A DNA stretch of 64,000 bases, from positions 36,223,992 through 36,287,991 of the forward strand of contig OZ020620.1 of assembly GCA_963971575.1 (NCBI GenBank). The letters run 5' to 3'. The stretch is from Liopterus haemorrhoidalis (Eukaryota > Arthropoda > Insecta > Coleoptera > Dytiscidae). Under the pieces are notes generated by a model. The model was not told where the DNA came from. It was given only the letters and a program-made list of their open reading frames with translations, and did not search any database. The position numbers were made by a program, and so were the translations under genes. This document shows, piece by piece, positions 36,101 through 42,179 of this stretch (position 1 is its first letter; every line of letters starts with the position of its first letter).

Positions 36101-37938
36101 ATGCCGTTTTTTCTGTGTTGTTTTCTTTTTATTTTGTCCCTAAGTAATGTCGGTATTTCATTGTCTAGCTGTACTGTAGGACAACTGTATAATATGGGAC
36201 TGTTTGGTAGAGTACCAGTAAAAAAAACACATATTTCTAAGAAAAACAAAAGGGTTCCAAAATCATAACAAAACACTATTAAATTTACTAATTTGTATAA
36301 AAACTGCTTAAGATTAGTGTGACCATTCGTCCCGCTTTTTGCGGGACTGTCCCGCATTAAGATGCGTCCCGCTAAAGTCCCGCATTTTAACATTTTGTCC
36401 CGCATTTTGTAACTTGTATTTGAGGAAATGAGGACCTTTTATTTTTGCTCTTTACTTGGATTTGGGAGGTGAGGACCTTTTTTTTTGCTCTTCACTTTGG
36501 ATTTGAAAGGTGAGGACCTTTTTTTTTGCTCTTCACTTGGATTTGAGAGATGAGGACCTTTTTTTTTCCGTCCCACATTGCCTTCTTAAGAAAATGGTCA
36601 CCCTACTTAAGATACATTTACAAAAATCACTCTACAGGCCTATTGTCTAGGCATCCAAAAGGGTACAAGATTTAACAAGAAGTACCGAATTCCTACTGTC
36701 AAACAAGATGGTAACATTATGGTTTGGCAATGTTTTTTTGGCAATCTGTAACTGGCCCAATAATAAGAATTAATGGGCTAAAAAACGATTTAAGTATGAA
36801 CATATTCTAGAGAATGTAATGCTTCTATATGCAGAAAAATAAATACATTTGAGATGGTTATTACAACAGTGATTTGAAGCATTCAACAAAATCTGTAAAA
36901 AATGGGTTTTTACAAACTGATGTACCAATAATTCAATGCCAAGATGTTTTTCTGTCATTAAAACAAAAGACTACTCCATCAAATATTTTATAATTATTTT
37001 AATTTTTGATTACAAATTATTTTTTTAATAAGTTTCCACACTTTTATCCGCATTTTAAAATTTCAATTCAAAATATTGAATAGATAAAACCGGTTAATTC
37101 TAATTATTGAAAAAAAAATTCTTTGTTCCGATTATAAAAAAAAAAAAACAAAAAATATTGACAATAGGTCTGTTCGTAGTCATTTATAACATCATAAGAC
37201 ACAAAAGCAAATTAACTTTCCACTCCTCAGACCTTAAAGCATTCGTAGGACAATAATAAACTGTCAGAAGTGAATCGACCAACAAGCCCAATTTAATTTT
37301 TATTAAGAAAAATAAAAAGTTTCCATACTTATGGCTACCAATATATATATTGGTATAGTTATATATAACTGCATTACTTATGAAATATGTTATTCAGAAA
37401 TTAAATTTTTCATCACCTTTCAAGTCGTTCAAACCAATAGATCACACATCTTTTTAACTCTTCGAAATCTTTTTGGCCTTTAAAATGCTTTTTGCTCTTA
37501 AATATCAGTATCCTACTACCATCTACATCTTTTCCATGAGCAAAAAAGCTTCCATCAATTAAATAATCCATACGAACATTATTTTCAGAAATATCTAAGA
37601 TAAAAATATAAAATAATTTAATAATATAAAGTACGATGAATAAAAATTTTAACTAACCATTTGCGCCAACCTTTTTTCTCCATTCGCATGTATCCCACAT
37701 CATTTTAACAGATTCGTTCATATCAAGATCATGATGAAGTAAAAATCTTTTCAACCATTCATCAGAATTTTTTATACGATCCAAATCAACGGAATGAATA
37801 ACTAAATAAAATAAAATATTAAATGATATTAAAATTTAAAATAAATTGAAATATTTCACCTGTTTCTCCACCTGATTCACTTAATTTTTTTAAGAAATTA
37901 CTTCTTAATTCTTGAATTTGTTGACTAGAAGGTTGCAT
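11801..37938 (-). CDS. MOSPD2: MOSPD2 homologue: CRAL-TRIO and MSP domain ER tail-anchored protein (whole gene, 9 coding exons)
   Basis: Nine exons (37860-37938, 37658-37801, 37417-37594, 32414-32577, 32151-32359, 19502-19568, 19317-19435, 15044-15241, 11801-12121) join in frame at GT-AG borders into 492 residues, close to the about 518 of human MOSPD2. Order: an N-terminal helix region, a CRAL-TRIO lipid-binding domain (about 75-245), a low-complexity linker, an MSP (VAP-like) domain (about 281-395) and a single C-terminal membrane helix (about 457-473). Family members sit in the ER membrane and bind FFAT-motif partners at contact sites. K363 and L365 (DKFLVM) match the FFAT-binding positions of the family. 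Introns reach 12.6 kb and are filled with transposons. An extra phase-0 exon in the variable linker between 19569 and 32150 cannot be excluded. Confidence 0.93.
12395..12518. repeat. Partial copy (one arm) of the inverted-repeat element at 62842
   Basis: The sequence from AAGCTTACTTCGAGCC through CTTCTGCTGTCCTAG, ACTAAACCTAACCTAG and TTTTCCCCCACATTAGCCC matches the right arm of the element at 62842-63215. The opposite arm is not visible here, so the copy is truncated. Confidence 0.6.
12728..12836. mobile_element. 109-bp perfect-palindrome MITE
   Basis: Two 37-bp arms (12728-12764 and 12800-12836) are exact inverted repeats beginning TATACTAGCGTCGGCG, around a 35-bp loop. TA at each extreme can be read as a Tc1/mariner target duplication. 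The absence of any mismatch implies recent insertion into MOSPD2 intron 8. Confidence 0.8.
12868..13192. mobile_element. MITE, TAAGCTGTTCAC family, long subfamily
   Basis: It starts TAAGCTGTTCACATTTC and ends in the inverse (AAATGAACAGATTA), flanked by TA. At 325 bp it aligns in reverse orientation with the copy at 47254-47591. The 298-bp copies at 24280, 25431 and 25731 share the ends. Confidence 0.78.
13390..14575 (+). pseudogene. 5'-truncated LINE: reverse transcriptase C-terminal half
   Basis: The open frame ending at 14343 encodes TTGVPQGSHLGPLLFNIFIN, MYSDDLKIF, LRLNINKCHKISF-like motifs, VRSHLEFSTICWCPNY and, near the C-terminus, YNTRTNDLFSLPRNR. This is the RT palm (domains 5-7) and thumb of a jockey/CR1-type non-LTR retrotransposon. 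The catalytic box reads YSDD instead of the usual YADD. The fingers and endonuclease are missing; homology begins near 13390, and the first part of the open frame is unrelated. The 3' end is A-rich (AATAAATAAAAAAAAATAAA near 14553-14583). It lies in antisense to MOSPD2 within intron 8. Confidence 0.85.
15044..15241 (-). CDS. MOSPD2: MOSPD2 exon 8 (FFAT-binding half of MSP domain)
   Basis: This 198-nt exon encodes MKTTSPEKFRVRPSAGILNP, SRDKFLVMSMV and SSQELAELWK. KTT.P..F.VRP.SG is the VAP/MOSPD2 signature, and the K-F-L triplet matches the position that contacts FFAT motifs. The donor is GTTCGT. Confidence 0.93.
15302..15707. mobile_element. Tc1-type MITE, CAGGCTATTCCAA subfamily
   Basis: TA precedes CAGGCTATTCCAAACG, and the right end reads CATTTGGAATAGCC. 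Internal blocks (GGCGGAACTAAATGG, CAAAATCTAGTTCCG) identify the same family as 8535 and, more distantly, the 407-bp copies. It is inserted 60 bp upstream of the acceptor of MOSPD2 exon 8, within intron 7. Confidence 0.8.
16182..17170. repeat. Tandem array of about 150-bp units
   Basis: The block TTGGATAAATATTTGGAGAG, followed by TTATGGCGGAAAAACCCC, recurs at about 16182, 16812, 16962 and 17113, the last three spaced about 150 bp. Between the first two lies a different 470-bp segment (16340-16800). Inverted versions of the same block occur near 15950-16150, so the array has both orientations. Confidence 0.75.
17198..17350. repeat. Cluster of GTTACTAT...ATAGTAAC palindromes
   Basis: A 22-bp perfect palindrome (AGTTACTATGA/TCATAGTAACT) lies at 17198-17219. 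Shortened relatives (GTTACTATCATAGTAAC and half-sites) follow to about 17350. Function is unknown. They lie in the middle of the 3.2-kb element and may be binding or folding sites of its transposition machinery. Confidence 0.6.
18022..18953. repeat. Three about-170-bp tandem units, one junction split by a MITE
   Basis: Units start at 18022, 18192 and 18772 and share ATCGATTTAGTTATTTTTTC, ATGACGCAAAATGACGAACT and GCGACTGAGCTA blocks. The junction of units 1 and 2 is intact, and the junction of units 2 and 3 is interrupted by the MITE at 18365-18771. Confidence 0.85.
18365..18771. mobile_element. 407-bp Tc1-type MITE, CAGTCTGTTTCAAACGG family, copy 1
   Basis: The ends CAGTCTGTTTCAAACGG and its inverse (GTTTGGAACAGACT) bound exactly 407 bp. 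The neighbouring intact unit junction gives the empty site CAATATTAGTCTATAATT; here TA occurs on both sides of the insert, so the TA duplication is shown directly. Copies of the same length lie at 26616-27022 and 62321-62727. Confidence 0.93.
19317..19435 (-). CDS. MOSPD2: MOSPD2 exon 7 (first strands of MSP domain)
   Basis: This 119-nt exon encodes LSVNPSTCLTFIQDG, then SSTVTLTNNDDKYAVSYK, the first beta strands of the major-sperm-protein fold (compare the strand pattern of VAP). The donor is GTAAAT in phase 0. Confidence 0.9.
19502..19568 (-). CDS. MOSPD2: MOSPD2 exon 6 (linker before MSP domain)
   Basis: This small 67-nt exon encodes VHFADGSPMSELGGSYGDKD. The acceptor GTATTTTTAG and donor GTAAAT are good, and its phase fits exons 5 and 7. 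It lies 66 bp from exon 7, the shortest intron of the gene. Confidence 0.8.
19569..20159. other. Start of the long MOSPD2 intron 5
   Basis: No exon is seen. A decayed relative of the Tc1-type MITEs spans about 19955-20140 (TTAAGTGGAATTAGATTTTG at one side, AGTTCCGCTTAAACGTTTGG at the other). The rest holds nothing recognisable. Confidence 0.4.
20160..21535. repeat. 1.3-kb imperfect palindrome (foldback element) centred at 20888
   Basis: The centre is a near-perfect hairpin around GGTACC, with arms of about 35 bp (AAAATCAAAAAAATCGTAAG). Outward, blocks such as GGTCCTAAAAGGCCTTAGGA at 20611 recur inverted near 21130, each next to the phrase AACCGCAGGT or its inverse. The left arm contains a 300-bp tandem duplication (about 20160-20460 and 20460-20760, each with AGTTAACGCCTTTTTGATCT). 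No coding potential is apparent. A related half-element is at 48340-48845. Confidence 0.72.
21997..22822. mobile_element. 826-bp TA-flanked inverted-repeat element
   Basis: TGGTCTATTTCAAAGTAGAA at the left is repeated inverted at the right end, with TA on both outsides. The interior is A+T-rich and non-coding. A CGCAGCGCTATCTAC block inside its right end also occurs alone at 14915-14930. Confidence 0.72.
23128..24275. repeat. Foldback element with long inverted arms
   Basis: An outer pair (AATCCCATAATAAGGCC... near 23150 and its inverse near 24170-24260; GAAGGGTTCGG at 23183 and CCGAACCCTTC at 24139) encloses an inner pair of about 170-bp arms (23262-23435 and about 23572-23762). The core at 23436-23571 is short. 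A 221-bp MITE (23804-24024) is inserted in the right half. Open frames across the core have no family resemblance. Confidence 0.72.
23804..24024. mobile_element. 221-bp MITE with 50-bp perfect terminal repeats and ATT duplication
   Basis: The first 50 bp (AGGTGTGTTCGATTTGCACA...) are matched exactly by the inverse of the last 50. ATT flanks both sides. The ends relate it to the elements at 7451 and 53878. Perfect arms imply recent activity. Confidence 0.85.
24280..24577. mobile_element. 298-bp MITE, TAAGCTGTTCAC family
   Basis: TA-flanked, with inverted ends TAAGCTGTTCACTTTTGTAA. It has the same length and interior as the copies at 25431-25728 and 25731-26502 (after removing the insert of the latter). 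Confidence 0.85.
25116..25372. mobile_element. 257-bp MITE with about 30-bp perfect terminal repeats
   Basis: TCGCTGGTGACCTGGCAATA and the following bases are repeated exactly inverted at the right end, and TA flanks both sides. The interior is non-coding. Confidence 0.85.
25431..25728. mobile_element. 298-bp MITE, TAAGCTGTTCAC family, head of a head-to-head pair
   Basis: It is TA-flanked with the family ends. It abuts, over a shared TA (25729-25730), another copy in opposite orientation (25731-26502). Confidence 0.85.
25731..26502. mobile_element. 298-bp-family MITE split by a nested 472-bp element
   Basis: The total is 772 bp. Removing the 472-bp insert and one TA leaves exactly 298 bp, the family length. 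Orientation is opposite to its neighbour. Right after its end the sequence CAAATTGAGACAGATTA repeats the terminus of the nested element, so a second, truncated copy of that element borders it. Confidence 0.88.
25880..26351. mobile_element. 472-bp TA-flanked element nested in an MITE
   Basis: Inverted ends (TTATCTGTCTCATTTTGTAA at the left, inverse of TAATCTGTCTCAATTTGTAA at the right) extend about 30 bp into the element. The empty site in sister MITEs (AATGATATCTTAATT) shows that TA was duplicated. No coding capacity. Confidence 0.88.
26616..27022. mobile_element. 407-bp Tc1-type MITE, copy 2
   Basis: TA-flanked, beginning CAGTCTGTTTCAAACGG and ending GTTTGGAACAGACTG. It is exactly 407 bp, in the same orientation as the other two copies. 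Confidence 0.92.
27023..28208. other. Gene-free part of MOSPD2 intron 5
   Basis: No exon, RNA gene or delimited element is visible. The open frame at 27963-28181 has no family resemblance. Confidence 0.4.
28209..28345 (+). pseudogene. Fragment of a DDE transposase helix-turn-helix domain
   Basis: KTLRTQSPELVYNLYEYFLR, then after a one-base frameshift KNSGPLLTVPAVQQ, resembles the N-terminal HTH of a widespread Tc1/IS630-related transposase group. The same type of domain is on the minus strand at about 30880-31030. Nothing else of the gene remains here. Confidence 0.5.
28536..28590 (-). repeat. End fragment of the GGGTTTTGTAGGTA repeat family
   Basis: ATTGATGTGAAGTGTGAATT followed by TTCACACATTTCAGGG and TTTTGTAGGTA is the inverse of the right end of the repeats at 39035 and 48847, including their GTGTGAA-TTCACAC hairpin. 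Confidence 0.65.
28601..29526. mobile_element. 926-bp non-autonomous hAT element
   Basis: Ends CAGTGGCGCAGCCA and TGGCTGCGCCACTG are perfect inverted repeats of the hAT type. The flanking 8-bp CATTTTAA and CATTCTAA differ at one position. Internal G+C-rich patches near both ends (GGCCTGGGCCCC, GCGGCCCGC) are as in related elements. No transposase frame remains. Confidence 0.85.
30010..31185 (-). pseudogene. Tc1/IS630-related transposon with internally deleted transposase
   Basis: On the minus strand, from about 31030 to 30458, the relic reads NLQTLILNLLGYF, NNGPLISLSCVHQRVAAALK and ISESTIRRII (helix-turn-helix), KSEPVYFIDTLAQTYVHEVL, then immediately YHCQF, and after a frameshift NPIELIWDITKNYY and the C-terminal part, ending in an acidic SDSSDDNDII tail. 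Most of the catalytic core between the HTH and the final NPIE(L)IW motif is missing. TGATAGGTGACTGTT near 30020 is inverted near 31160-31176, so terminal repeats are present. The element lies in MOSPD2 intron 5. Confidence 0.72.
31370..32018 (-). repeat. GGGTTTTGTAGGTA repeat family, 5' part, inverted copy
   Basis: Read on the minus strand, it begins at 32018 with TTTTTAGGGTTTTGTAGGTA, then a GTCT microsatellite (complement of 31949-31970), then TGTAGCCAAACGGCTGAACA and TGCATACCTTG-like/TTTTTGACCCGCATATAGG blocks shared with 39035 and 48847. Two diverged 250-bp segments with GTTGAACTATTCCGG-like cores follow. The 3' end is missing. Confidence 0.75.
32151..32359 (-). CDS. MOSPD2: MOSPD2 exon 5 (end of CRAL-TRIO, linker)
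   Basis: This 209-nt exon encodes AFKIIKSLLPEKAVAKMKFV, KEFVTPDQALKCWGGENDYV, and then a Ser/Asn-rich linker ending SPPSSKK at a GTAATA donor in phase 0. Confidence 0.9.
32414..32577 (-). CDS. MOSPD2: MOSPD2 exon 4 (CRAL-TRIO core)
   Basis: This 164-nt exon encodes GAPITIFFDLEGCGLSNLDM, then KYLISLFKLYYPYFLNYIII and YEMAWILN. It is the most conserved CRAL-TRIO core, including the FDL strand and the YYP helix turn. The donor is GTAAAT. Confidence 0.93.
33190..33395. mobile_element. Short end fragments of the GGGTTTTGTAGGTA family plus a palindromic MITE
   Basis: Left and right ends of the family stand back to back at 33190-33248. Next to them (33255-33395) AGGTTGAAATGAGAAAATTC and the inverse GAATTTTCTCATTCCAACC bound a G+C-rich core (CGAGCGCGAGCCGCAGGCGA). 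A truncated copy of the same left end is at 32740-32800. No target duplication was fixed. Confidence 0.55.
34164..34412 (+). mobile_element. tRNA-derived SINE with 13-bp target duplication
   Basis: The 249-bp insertion is flanked by exact TGAAAATTTGTAG direct repeats (34151-34163 and 34413-34425), the mark of LINE-mediated retroposition. Its head is tRNA-like: a pol III A-box region GTGGCCGAGCGCATTTAG, a long variable-arm-like segment, and a B-box GGTTCGAGCC at about 34233. This order suggests descent from a serine- or leucine-type tRNA. A body with CGCCCCCTGGCATCGGTGAT and an A/T-rich tail (AATAAATAATATAATAATAA) follows. It lies within MOSPD2 intron 3, antisense to the gene. Confidence 0.9.
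34923..35418. mobile_element. 496-bp hAT MITE built of GAACCG/CCGGAAC runs
   Basis: Ends CAGGGTTCGAACCGG and its approximate inverse (CGGTTCGAAGCCCTG) are flanked by exact 8-bp CTTTAAAT (34915-34922, 35419-35426). Both subterminal regions are runs of GAACCGAAAACCG-like words on the same strand rather than inverted. Confidence 0.88.
35430..35660. repeat. Minisatellite of about 20-bp units
   Basis: Degenerate repeats of AAATACTAGGAAATATTTGA run for about 230 bp right after the hAT MITE. A few further units appear at 35820-35862, beyond an unrelated 160-bp segment, which may be an insertion into the array. Confidence 0.8.
36315..36605. mobile_element. 291-bp hAT MITE with internal 57-bp tandem repeats
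   Basis: Ends TAGTGTGACCA and TGGTCACCCTA are inverted, and exact 8-bp CTTAAGAT flanks both sides. GTCCCGC words recur next to the left end. From about 36415 to 36570 a 57-bp unit (GTGAGGACCTTTTTTTTTGC plus TCTTCACTTGGATTTG) is repeated nearly four times. The element is inserted into a Tc1 transposase relic. Confidence 0.88.
36614..37010 (+). pseudogene. Tc1-like transposase fragment
   Basis: With stops and small shifts the plus strand reads GTRFNKKYRIPTVKQDGNIM, VWQCFFGN, IRINGL, HSTKSVKNGFLQTDVPIIQ, which is the middle to C-terminal catalytic region of a Tc1 transposase. It is heavily decayed, and its left part is interrupted by the hAT MITE at 36315. Confidence 0.7.
37417..37594 (-). CDS. 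MOSPD2: MOSPD2 exon 3 (start of lipid-binding CRAL-TRIO fold)
   Basis: This 178-nt exon encodes DYLIDGSFFAHGKDVDGSR, KSKKHFKGQ and CVIYWFERLER, the first strands and helix of the CRAL-TRIO fold. The acceptor is TTATCTTAG and the donor GTGATG. Confidence 0.9.
37658..37801 (-). CDS. MOSPD2: MOSPD2 exon 2
   Basis: After a TTTATTTAG acceptor this 144-nt exon encodes the CRAL-TRIO N-terminal helical part (VDLDRIKNSDEWLKRFLLHH, then MMWDTCEWRKKVGAN). It corresponds to the RDVERLQQDDNWVESYL region of the human protein. The donor is GTTAGT. Confidence 0.9.
37860..37938 (-). CDS. MOSPD2: MOSPD2 exon 1 (start codon)
   Basis: The ATG at 37938-37936 begins MQPSSQQIQELRSNFLKK, which matches the helical start of the family. 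The donor is GTGAAA, weaker than consensus. There are 79 nt, leaving one base for the next codon. Upstream, the 5' flank is A+T-rich up to a CRE-like site at 38187. Confidence 0.85.
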
Positions 37939-38186
37939 TTTAAACTGTATTTAATATTATCAAGAATTAAATTGTAAGAATATTTATTAATCCCGTTCAC
38001 ACTAATATTTAACAGGCTACACCTTAATCTTTCAGGTACTTACAACAGATAACATACTATTGGAATAAAGTCCAATGCTCACATCACCTTCGTACAATCA
38101 CAACATAATCTTGAGAGATGACGTTTGTCTTAACCAAGAAACTTCAAACTGCGCTACCTGAGTTCGGTTTACAACTGTCATAATGG

Positions 38187-38194
38187 TGACGTCA
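38187..38194. promoter_or_regulatory. CRE-like TGACGTCA palindrome upstream of MOSPD2
   Basis: A full ATF/CREB-type palindrome lies about 250 bp upstream of the MOSPD2 start codon, in a stretch that could be the promoter. The binding role is inferred from the motif only. Confidence 0.3.
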
Positions 38195-39034
38195 CTTTTC
38201 ATAGGTCATTTACATAATGCTTTGATTTCATTAGCTTTTGAATGATCTTTAACAATAAAGCTATTTAGTTATTTATCAACGAAATTTGTATGAATGACCT
38301 TTAACCAGGAATGACCTAATTTAAATTTTTTACGACATAAACCATAATTTAAAAATGTACGATCTTTTTAACATGATTTTGGGAAGATTATATGTTGTAC
38401 AAATGAAAAATGAATTAAAAATCATGTTTATAACATATTTAATTGTAATTTTGTTCAATGAATTTAGCGTTTAGTTCTTAAAATGACAAAAAATGTGACA
38501 GGCTGGCTGCCTAGACACGATATGAAACGCACCATTCTGAAAATCAACAATATCTGAGTGACATTAAGAAAAAAACAGGAGTAGCTGACTTTTACTTAAT
38601 CTTTAAAAAGGAAAAAGCGTAGGAAATATTATGGAAAAGGAAGATGGACAAGAGATGTAACAGTTAGCTGTCAAAAGATATGATTATAAGTATGGCTAGA
38701 CAAAAAGAAGCAGCAGTGAGATGAGTGTTGGATTTACCTATGTGTAAGCCTAGGGCCCCTGGATTTTTTTGCTCATCAGTTCAATACGACTTGCAGTCAA
38801 CAAAAACCTTCAAAAAAATTATTTGATCAAAAATTTTGAGGGTACCATTTCGCACATCCATCTAGAAAATATATTGGGGAACAAAAGTTTTCTGGCAAAA
38901 ACGCATGAAATTAATTTTATTTTTCGCAAAATATTTTTTCCGGGTTATAAAAATATATGTAAAGATTAAATATTGTATTATTTGTTGATTCTGTTGTATA
39001 ATTTTTTCTAAATTCGTAACCTTTTATTAACATT
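38195..39034. other. Intergenic stretch between MOSPD2 and the next repeat
   Basis: No exon or complete element is recognised. AGATGGACAAGAGATGTAAC and its surroundings (about 38620-38740) may be a LINE remnant, but the evidence is too thin. Confidence 0.35.
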
Positions 39035-40156
39035 TTAGGTATGACCAAAAACCCCTTATATATACCGTCATTATGTCGTCTGTGTGTTCGGTAAAAATTG
39101 TAGCCAAACGGCTAAACCTAGAGAATTGAAATTTGGCATGCTTATACAACCCTTTGACCCGCACATAGGAAAAATACTAAAACATCTAAAAAACATATCC
39201 CCCTAAAAATACACACAAATATGTGCTCTTCGAAAAAAAAAATATTTTTTTTAAATTCTGAGTAGGGTATCAAATGAAAGCCCTTATTACGTGGATTAAC
39301 GATCAACATTTTATTTTTGCAAAATAAATTATTTTGATACGATTTTTGCCAAAATTGTGCTAAAAAAAATTGCCCCACACCCTGTAGCCCAGATGGTTTA
39401 AACTAAAAATCTGAAAAAAATCTAAGTAATGTATATTGGTGTGAACCGGAATAGTACAACAGGAATTTTTGATCAGATTATTTTTTCGGAAACTAACGCA
39501 TTTTTGTGTTTTTTGGTTGACGATGTACAAAAGTTATATGTAACACATTATGCTAGAAGGCATATCTTGGTCTAATGGTTAGCTTACTCGCTTGCTACGT
39601 AGTACCTAGGGTTCGCTCCCGGGCAGAGGAAACAATTTAATTTTGTTTTTTTTCCATTTTTATTTTGTTTCAATTATTTTGCTTTGTGCTAATTAGTAAA
39701 TGATTTATTTATTTAAATTCTAGTTATATTTTGGCAAATATTGCATTTAATTTTTAAGAGCATAAATTTAATAACCAGTTGAAATAGTTGGAATTATATT
39801 TTCATTTTATGTGTCATGTATACGAAACCAGAGGGGTGGAACATATGACTTAAAACAACCAATGGAAGCCATAGGCGCAATTTTCAAAATCTTAATGAAC
39901 CTTGCTATATAAAAAAAATACTGCACATATTTAGAAACCTAAATAATGGTATTAGGTATTCGAATTAAATTTAACATAAAATTTGTTTTTAAAGCTCTTA
40001 GATTAACAGATGGTAAATTATTTTAAAAATATCGTTCATTTTGCCGTGATTACTACAAAGCAAAATTTGTCCTTCATACTCAGCATGCCGCCTTCACTTA
40101 TTATATACCTGCGAAACCGTGCAATGTGTGAAACTTCACACTTCACATCAATTTTT
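39035..40156 (+). repeat. 1.1-kb GGTATGACC/TACCTGC repeat family, copy 1
   Basis: It starts TTTTAGGTATGACC, continues with TTGTAGCCAAACGGCTAAAC and TTTGACCCGCACATAGG, and ends ATACCTGCGAAACCGTGCAA, then a GTGTGAA/TTCACAC hairpin and ACATCAATTTTTT. The copy at 48847-49912 aligns over its whole length. The ends share an inverted GGGTTTTGTAGGTA word, and only one end carries the hairpin, an asymmetry reminiscent of Helitron termini but without proof. A tRNA-like module lies at 39562-39635. Confidence 0.75.
39562..39635 (+). ncRNA. tRNA-like module inside the 1.1-kb repeat (pol III promoter-like)
   Basis: TGGTCTAATGGTTAGCTTAC resembles a tRNA D-arm/A-box, and GGGTTCGCTCCCGG resembles a T-arm/B-box at the right distance. 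The acceptor stem does not pair well, so a functional tRNA is unlikely. The sister repeat carries a different tRNA-like stretch at the same place (49400-49490, AGAGTTCGAATCCTG). Confidence 0.45.
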
Positions 40157-40398
40157 TACAAATACAGTGATTTCCTTGCGTGTACAGTGTAGGATCCTTC
40201 TAAGTAGTTGATACCTATACTTTTAACAATTTTGAAATACTGAGTCTTATTTTTTTAAAATACTTTATTAACTTAATTACAAAAAATTACAGTTAATTAT
40301 TCATATAAATTAACATGATCTAAATATTAGATTATTTTCTGCTTTTCAAACATATTTTTGAACATTTTACATTGATTACGAAACTAAAATATTAATGA

Positions 40399-41194
40399 TT
40401 AATTTTTTTCAATGTCTTCTTTTCTTTTAGCTTTTCCTCTTAAAATAGCCTTTTTAAACAAATCACAATACAACTGTATAGAAACAGGTGAATCATCATT
40501 GCCTGGCACTGGATAAGTTACTAAATTAGGATTACAATTAGAATCAACAATACCTATTGTTGGAATTCCCATCTTCGCACAATCTCTTACAGCAACATGT
40601 TGCGTTAAAACTGTATTTAACGTACTTAAAAAAATACACAAATCAGGTAACCGAGTAACAGCTCCAAACTGTACAGATGAATTCGTAAAAACACCTCCTC
40701 GCCAAAATCTAGTATGACAAAATTCATTACATTCTTTCGCAGTTTTTTCAGCTAGATGTGCATTTTGTGGATTCCGTAAAAAGAACAATACAATACCATC
40801 TCTATATGCAACGTGTGCTGCAAAATTTAAAGCATTCCGTAAGTAAATTGCTGTTTTATCTAAATCGAATATTGTATGATCTAATCGATGTCCGTATAAA
40901 TATTGTTTCATTCTATCATCCAACGATCCTAATTTATGTCCATAATGTACTCTTGCATCAAACAAATTCTTCACAGTGAATAAATTACGAACGTTAAAAT
41001 AATCTGGACTGTTTAATACATTTTGTGATTCAAGGTTTGAAGATTCTGTAAAAATTAATGTTATAAATAAATTTTACAGGGGTAATATGTTTTTAATTAC
41101 CATTTGTGACTGGGGTGCTCGGTTGCACATTTAGTCCTAATGAATAAAAGCGACGGGTACAGAAATTATAACTAAATTTTGTAACTTGTCGCAT
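40399..41194 (-). CDS. mRpS2: Mitochondrial ribosomal protein S2 (uS2m), whole gene, 2 exons
   Basis: Exon 1 (41101-41194) and exon 2 (40399-41045) are joined by a 55-bp intron (GTAATT donor, TTTTTACAG acceptor) into 246 residues. The first about 20 residues (MRQVTKFSYNFCTRRFYSLG) are basic and hydroxylated, as in mitochondrial targeting peptides. The S2 fold follows: HYGHKLGSLDDRMKQYLYG, DLDKTAIYLRNALNF, FCHTRFWRGGVFTNS, GIPTIGIVDSNCNPN and YPVPGNDD, all family signatures. The protein is a structural part of the mitoribosomal small subunit. Its ATG (41194-41192) is the only in-frame start before the targeting segment. The 3' end lies about 240 bp from the repeat at 39035-40156. Confidence 0.95.
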
Positions 41195-41507
41195 GGTGAT
41201 TGTATTTTACATAAAATTATTTTAGGTTAGAATTAACTAGCCGTGCCGAGCCAATTTCTATGCTTTTGCTAAATAAATAAACTTGATTTTCACAAAAACA
41301 ACTTTGTAAAGACAAAATTGTTTACAAGAAAGGGAAATAAAATACTCAGAAAATTGTTTTATCATAAAGAATTTTTTATTTATTTAGAATTGTCATTTTG
41401 TTACAAATAAATTGACAAAATTTGTAATATTAGCCACAGATTAGAGATTAGAATTGATTTGCATAAATAATTTGTTTTTAATTAATTTTATTTTTGTATT
41501 TAAATAA
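41195..41507. other. Upstream flank of mRpS2
   Basis: A+T-rich, no TATA box at a clear position, no other gene. The promoter is presumably within the first 100 bp. Confidence 0.35.
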
Positions 41508-41900
41508 CAGTGGCGGCGCTAGCTCTTAAAATCTGAGGGGGGCAGGAAATTTTTGAGTAAAATTTGGGAGGACCAGGAAATATTTCAAAATTTGAAATCA
41601 TTATTTTATCGTTTACACATGGAAATACAAGTGATGACCTAAAAAAAATGTCGTCACTTCTAAAATATATTTTTTTCCAAACAATTCTGGAGGGGGGGGG
41701 GGCAAATGGGGGCCAGAGCAATTTTTGTCCCAAATTGCCACGAAACTTGCCTTGGCGAGCAAGTTTCGTATTCGATTGGGCGAGCAGTTGCTCAAGAGTT
41801 GATAAAATTTGTATTTGATTAGGAAAGGTAACTGCACTAAGTGCACTTTTTCTTGCTCTGACTAAAGAATCAGAGCAGCGTCGAGCAATATGGCGCGTAG
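41508..41900. mobile_element. Possible hAT left end and unassigned inverted repeats
   Basis: CAGTGGCGGCGCTAGCTC at 41508 is a hAT-like terminus followed by G-rich runs (a 10-G tract near 41693), but no matching right end is found. Small hairpins follow (GAAACTTGCC/GGCGAGCAAGTTTC near 41750; GCTCTGACTAAAGAATCAGAGC near 41855). This may be a truncated element. Confidence 0.4.
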
Positions 41901-42179
41901 CGATATTTTAAAGCTATAGTATTTTTATTAGAACTAATTGAATCTTCATCAAGTAGTGATGTATCTTTTTGTATAATAATTCAAATTATGAAATTATTTT
42001 ATGTCTTTACATAAAATAATTTTAAAAAGGTAACATTTTGCTAATATAAATAAACAGAAAACAAATAAATTATTGCAATCACAAAAATAAAATAATAAAA
42101 ATTATACATAAAGTATTATTCTGCACTGTTTACGCAAGGAAATCACTGTATTTTTAAATAATTAATAATAACAATAATA

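Noticed and set aside
39562..39635. Functional tRNA gene
   Set aside because: Box A and B motifs are present but the acceptor stem does not pair, and the sequence sits at a fixed place within a repeat; kept only as a tRNA-like module.
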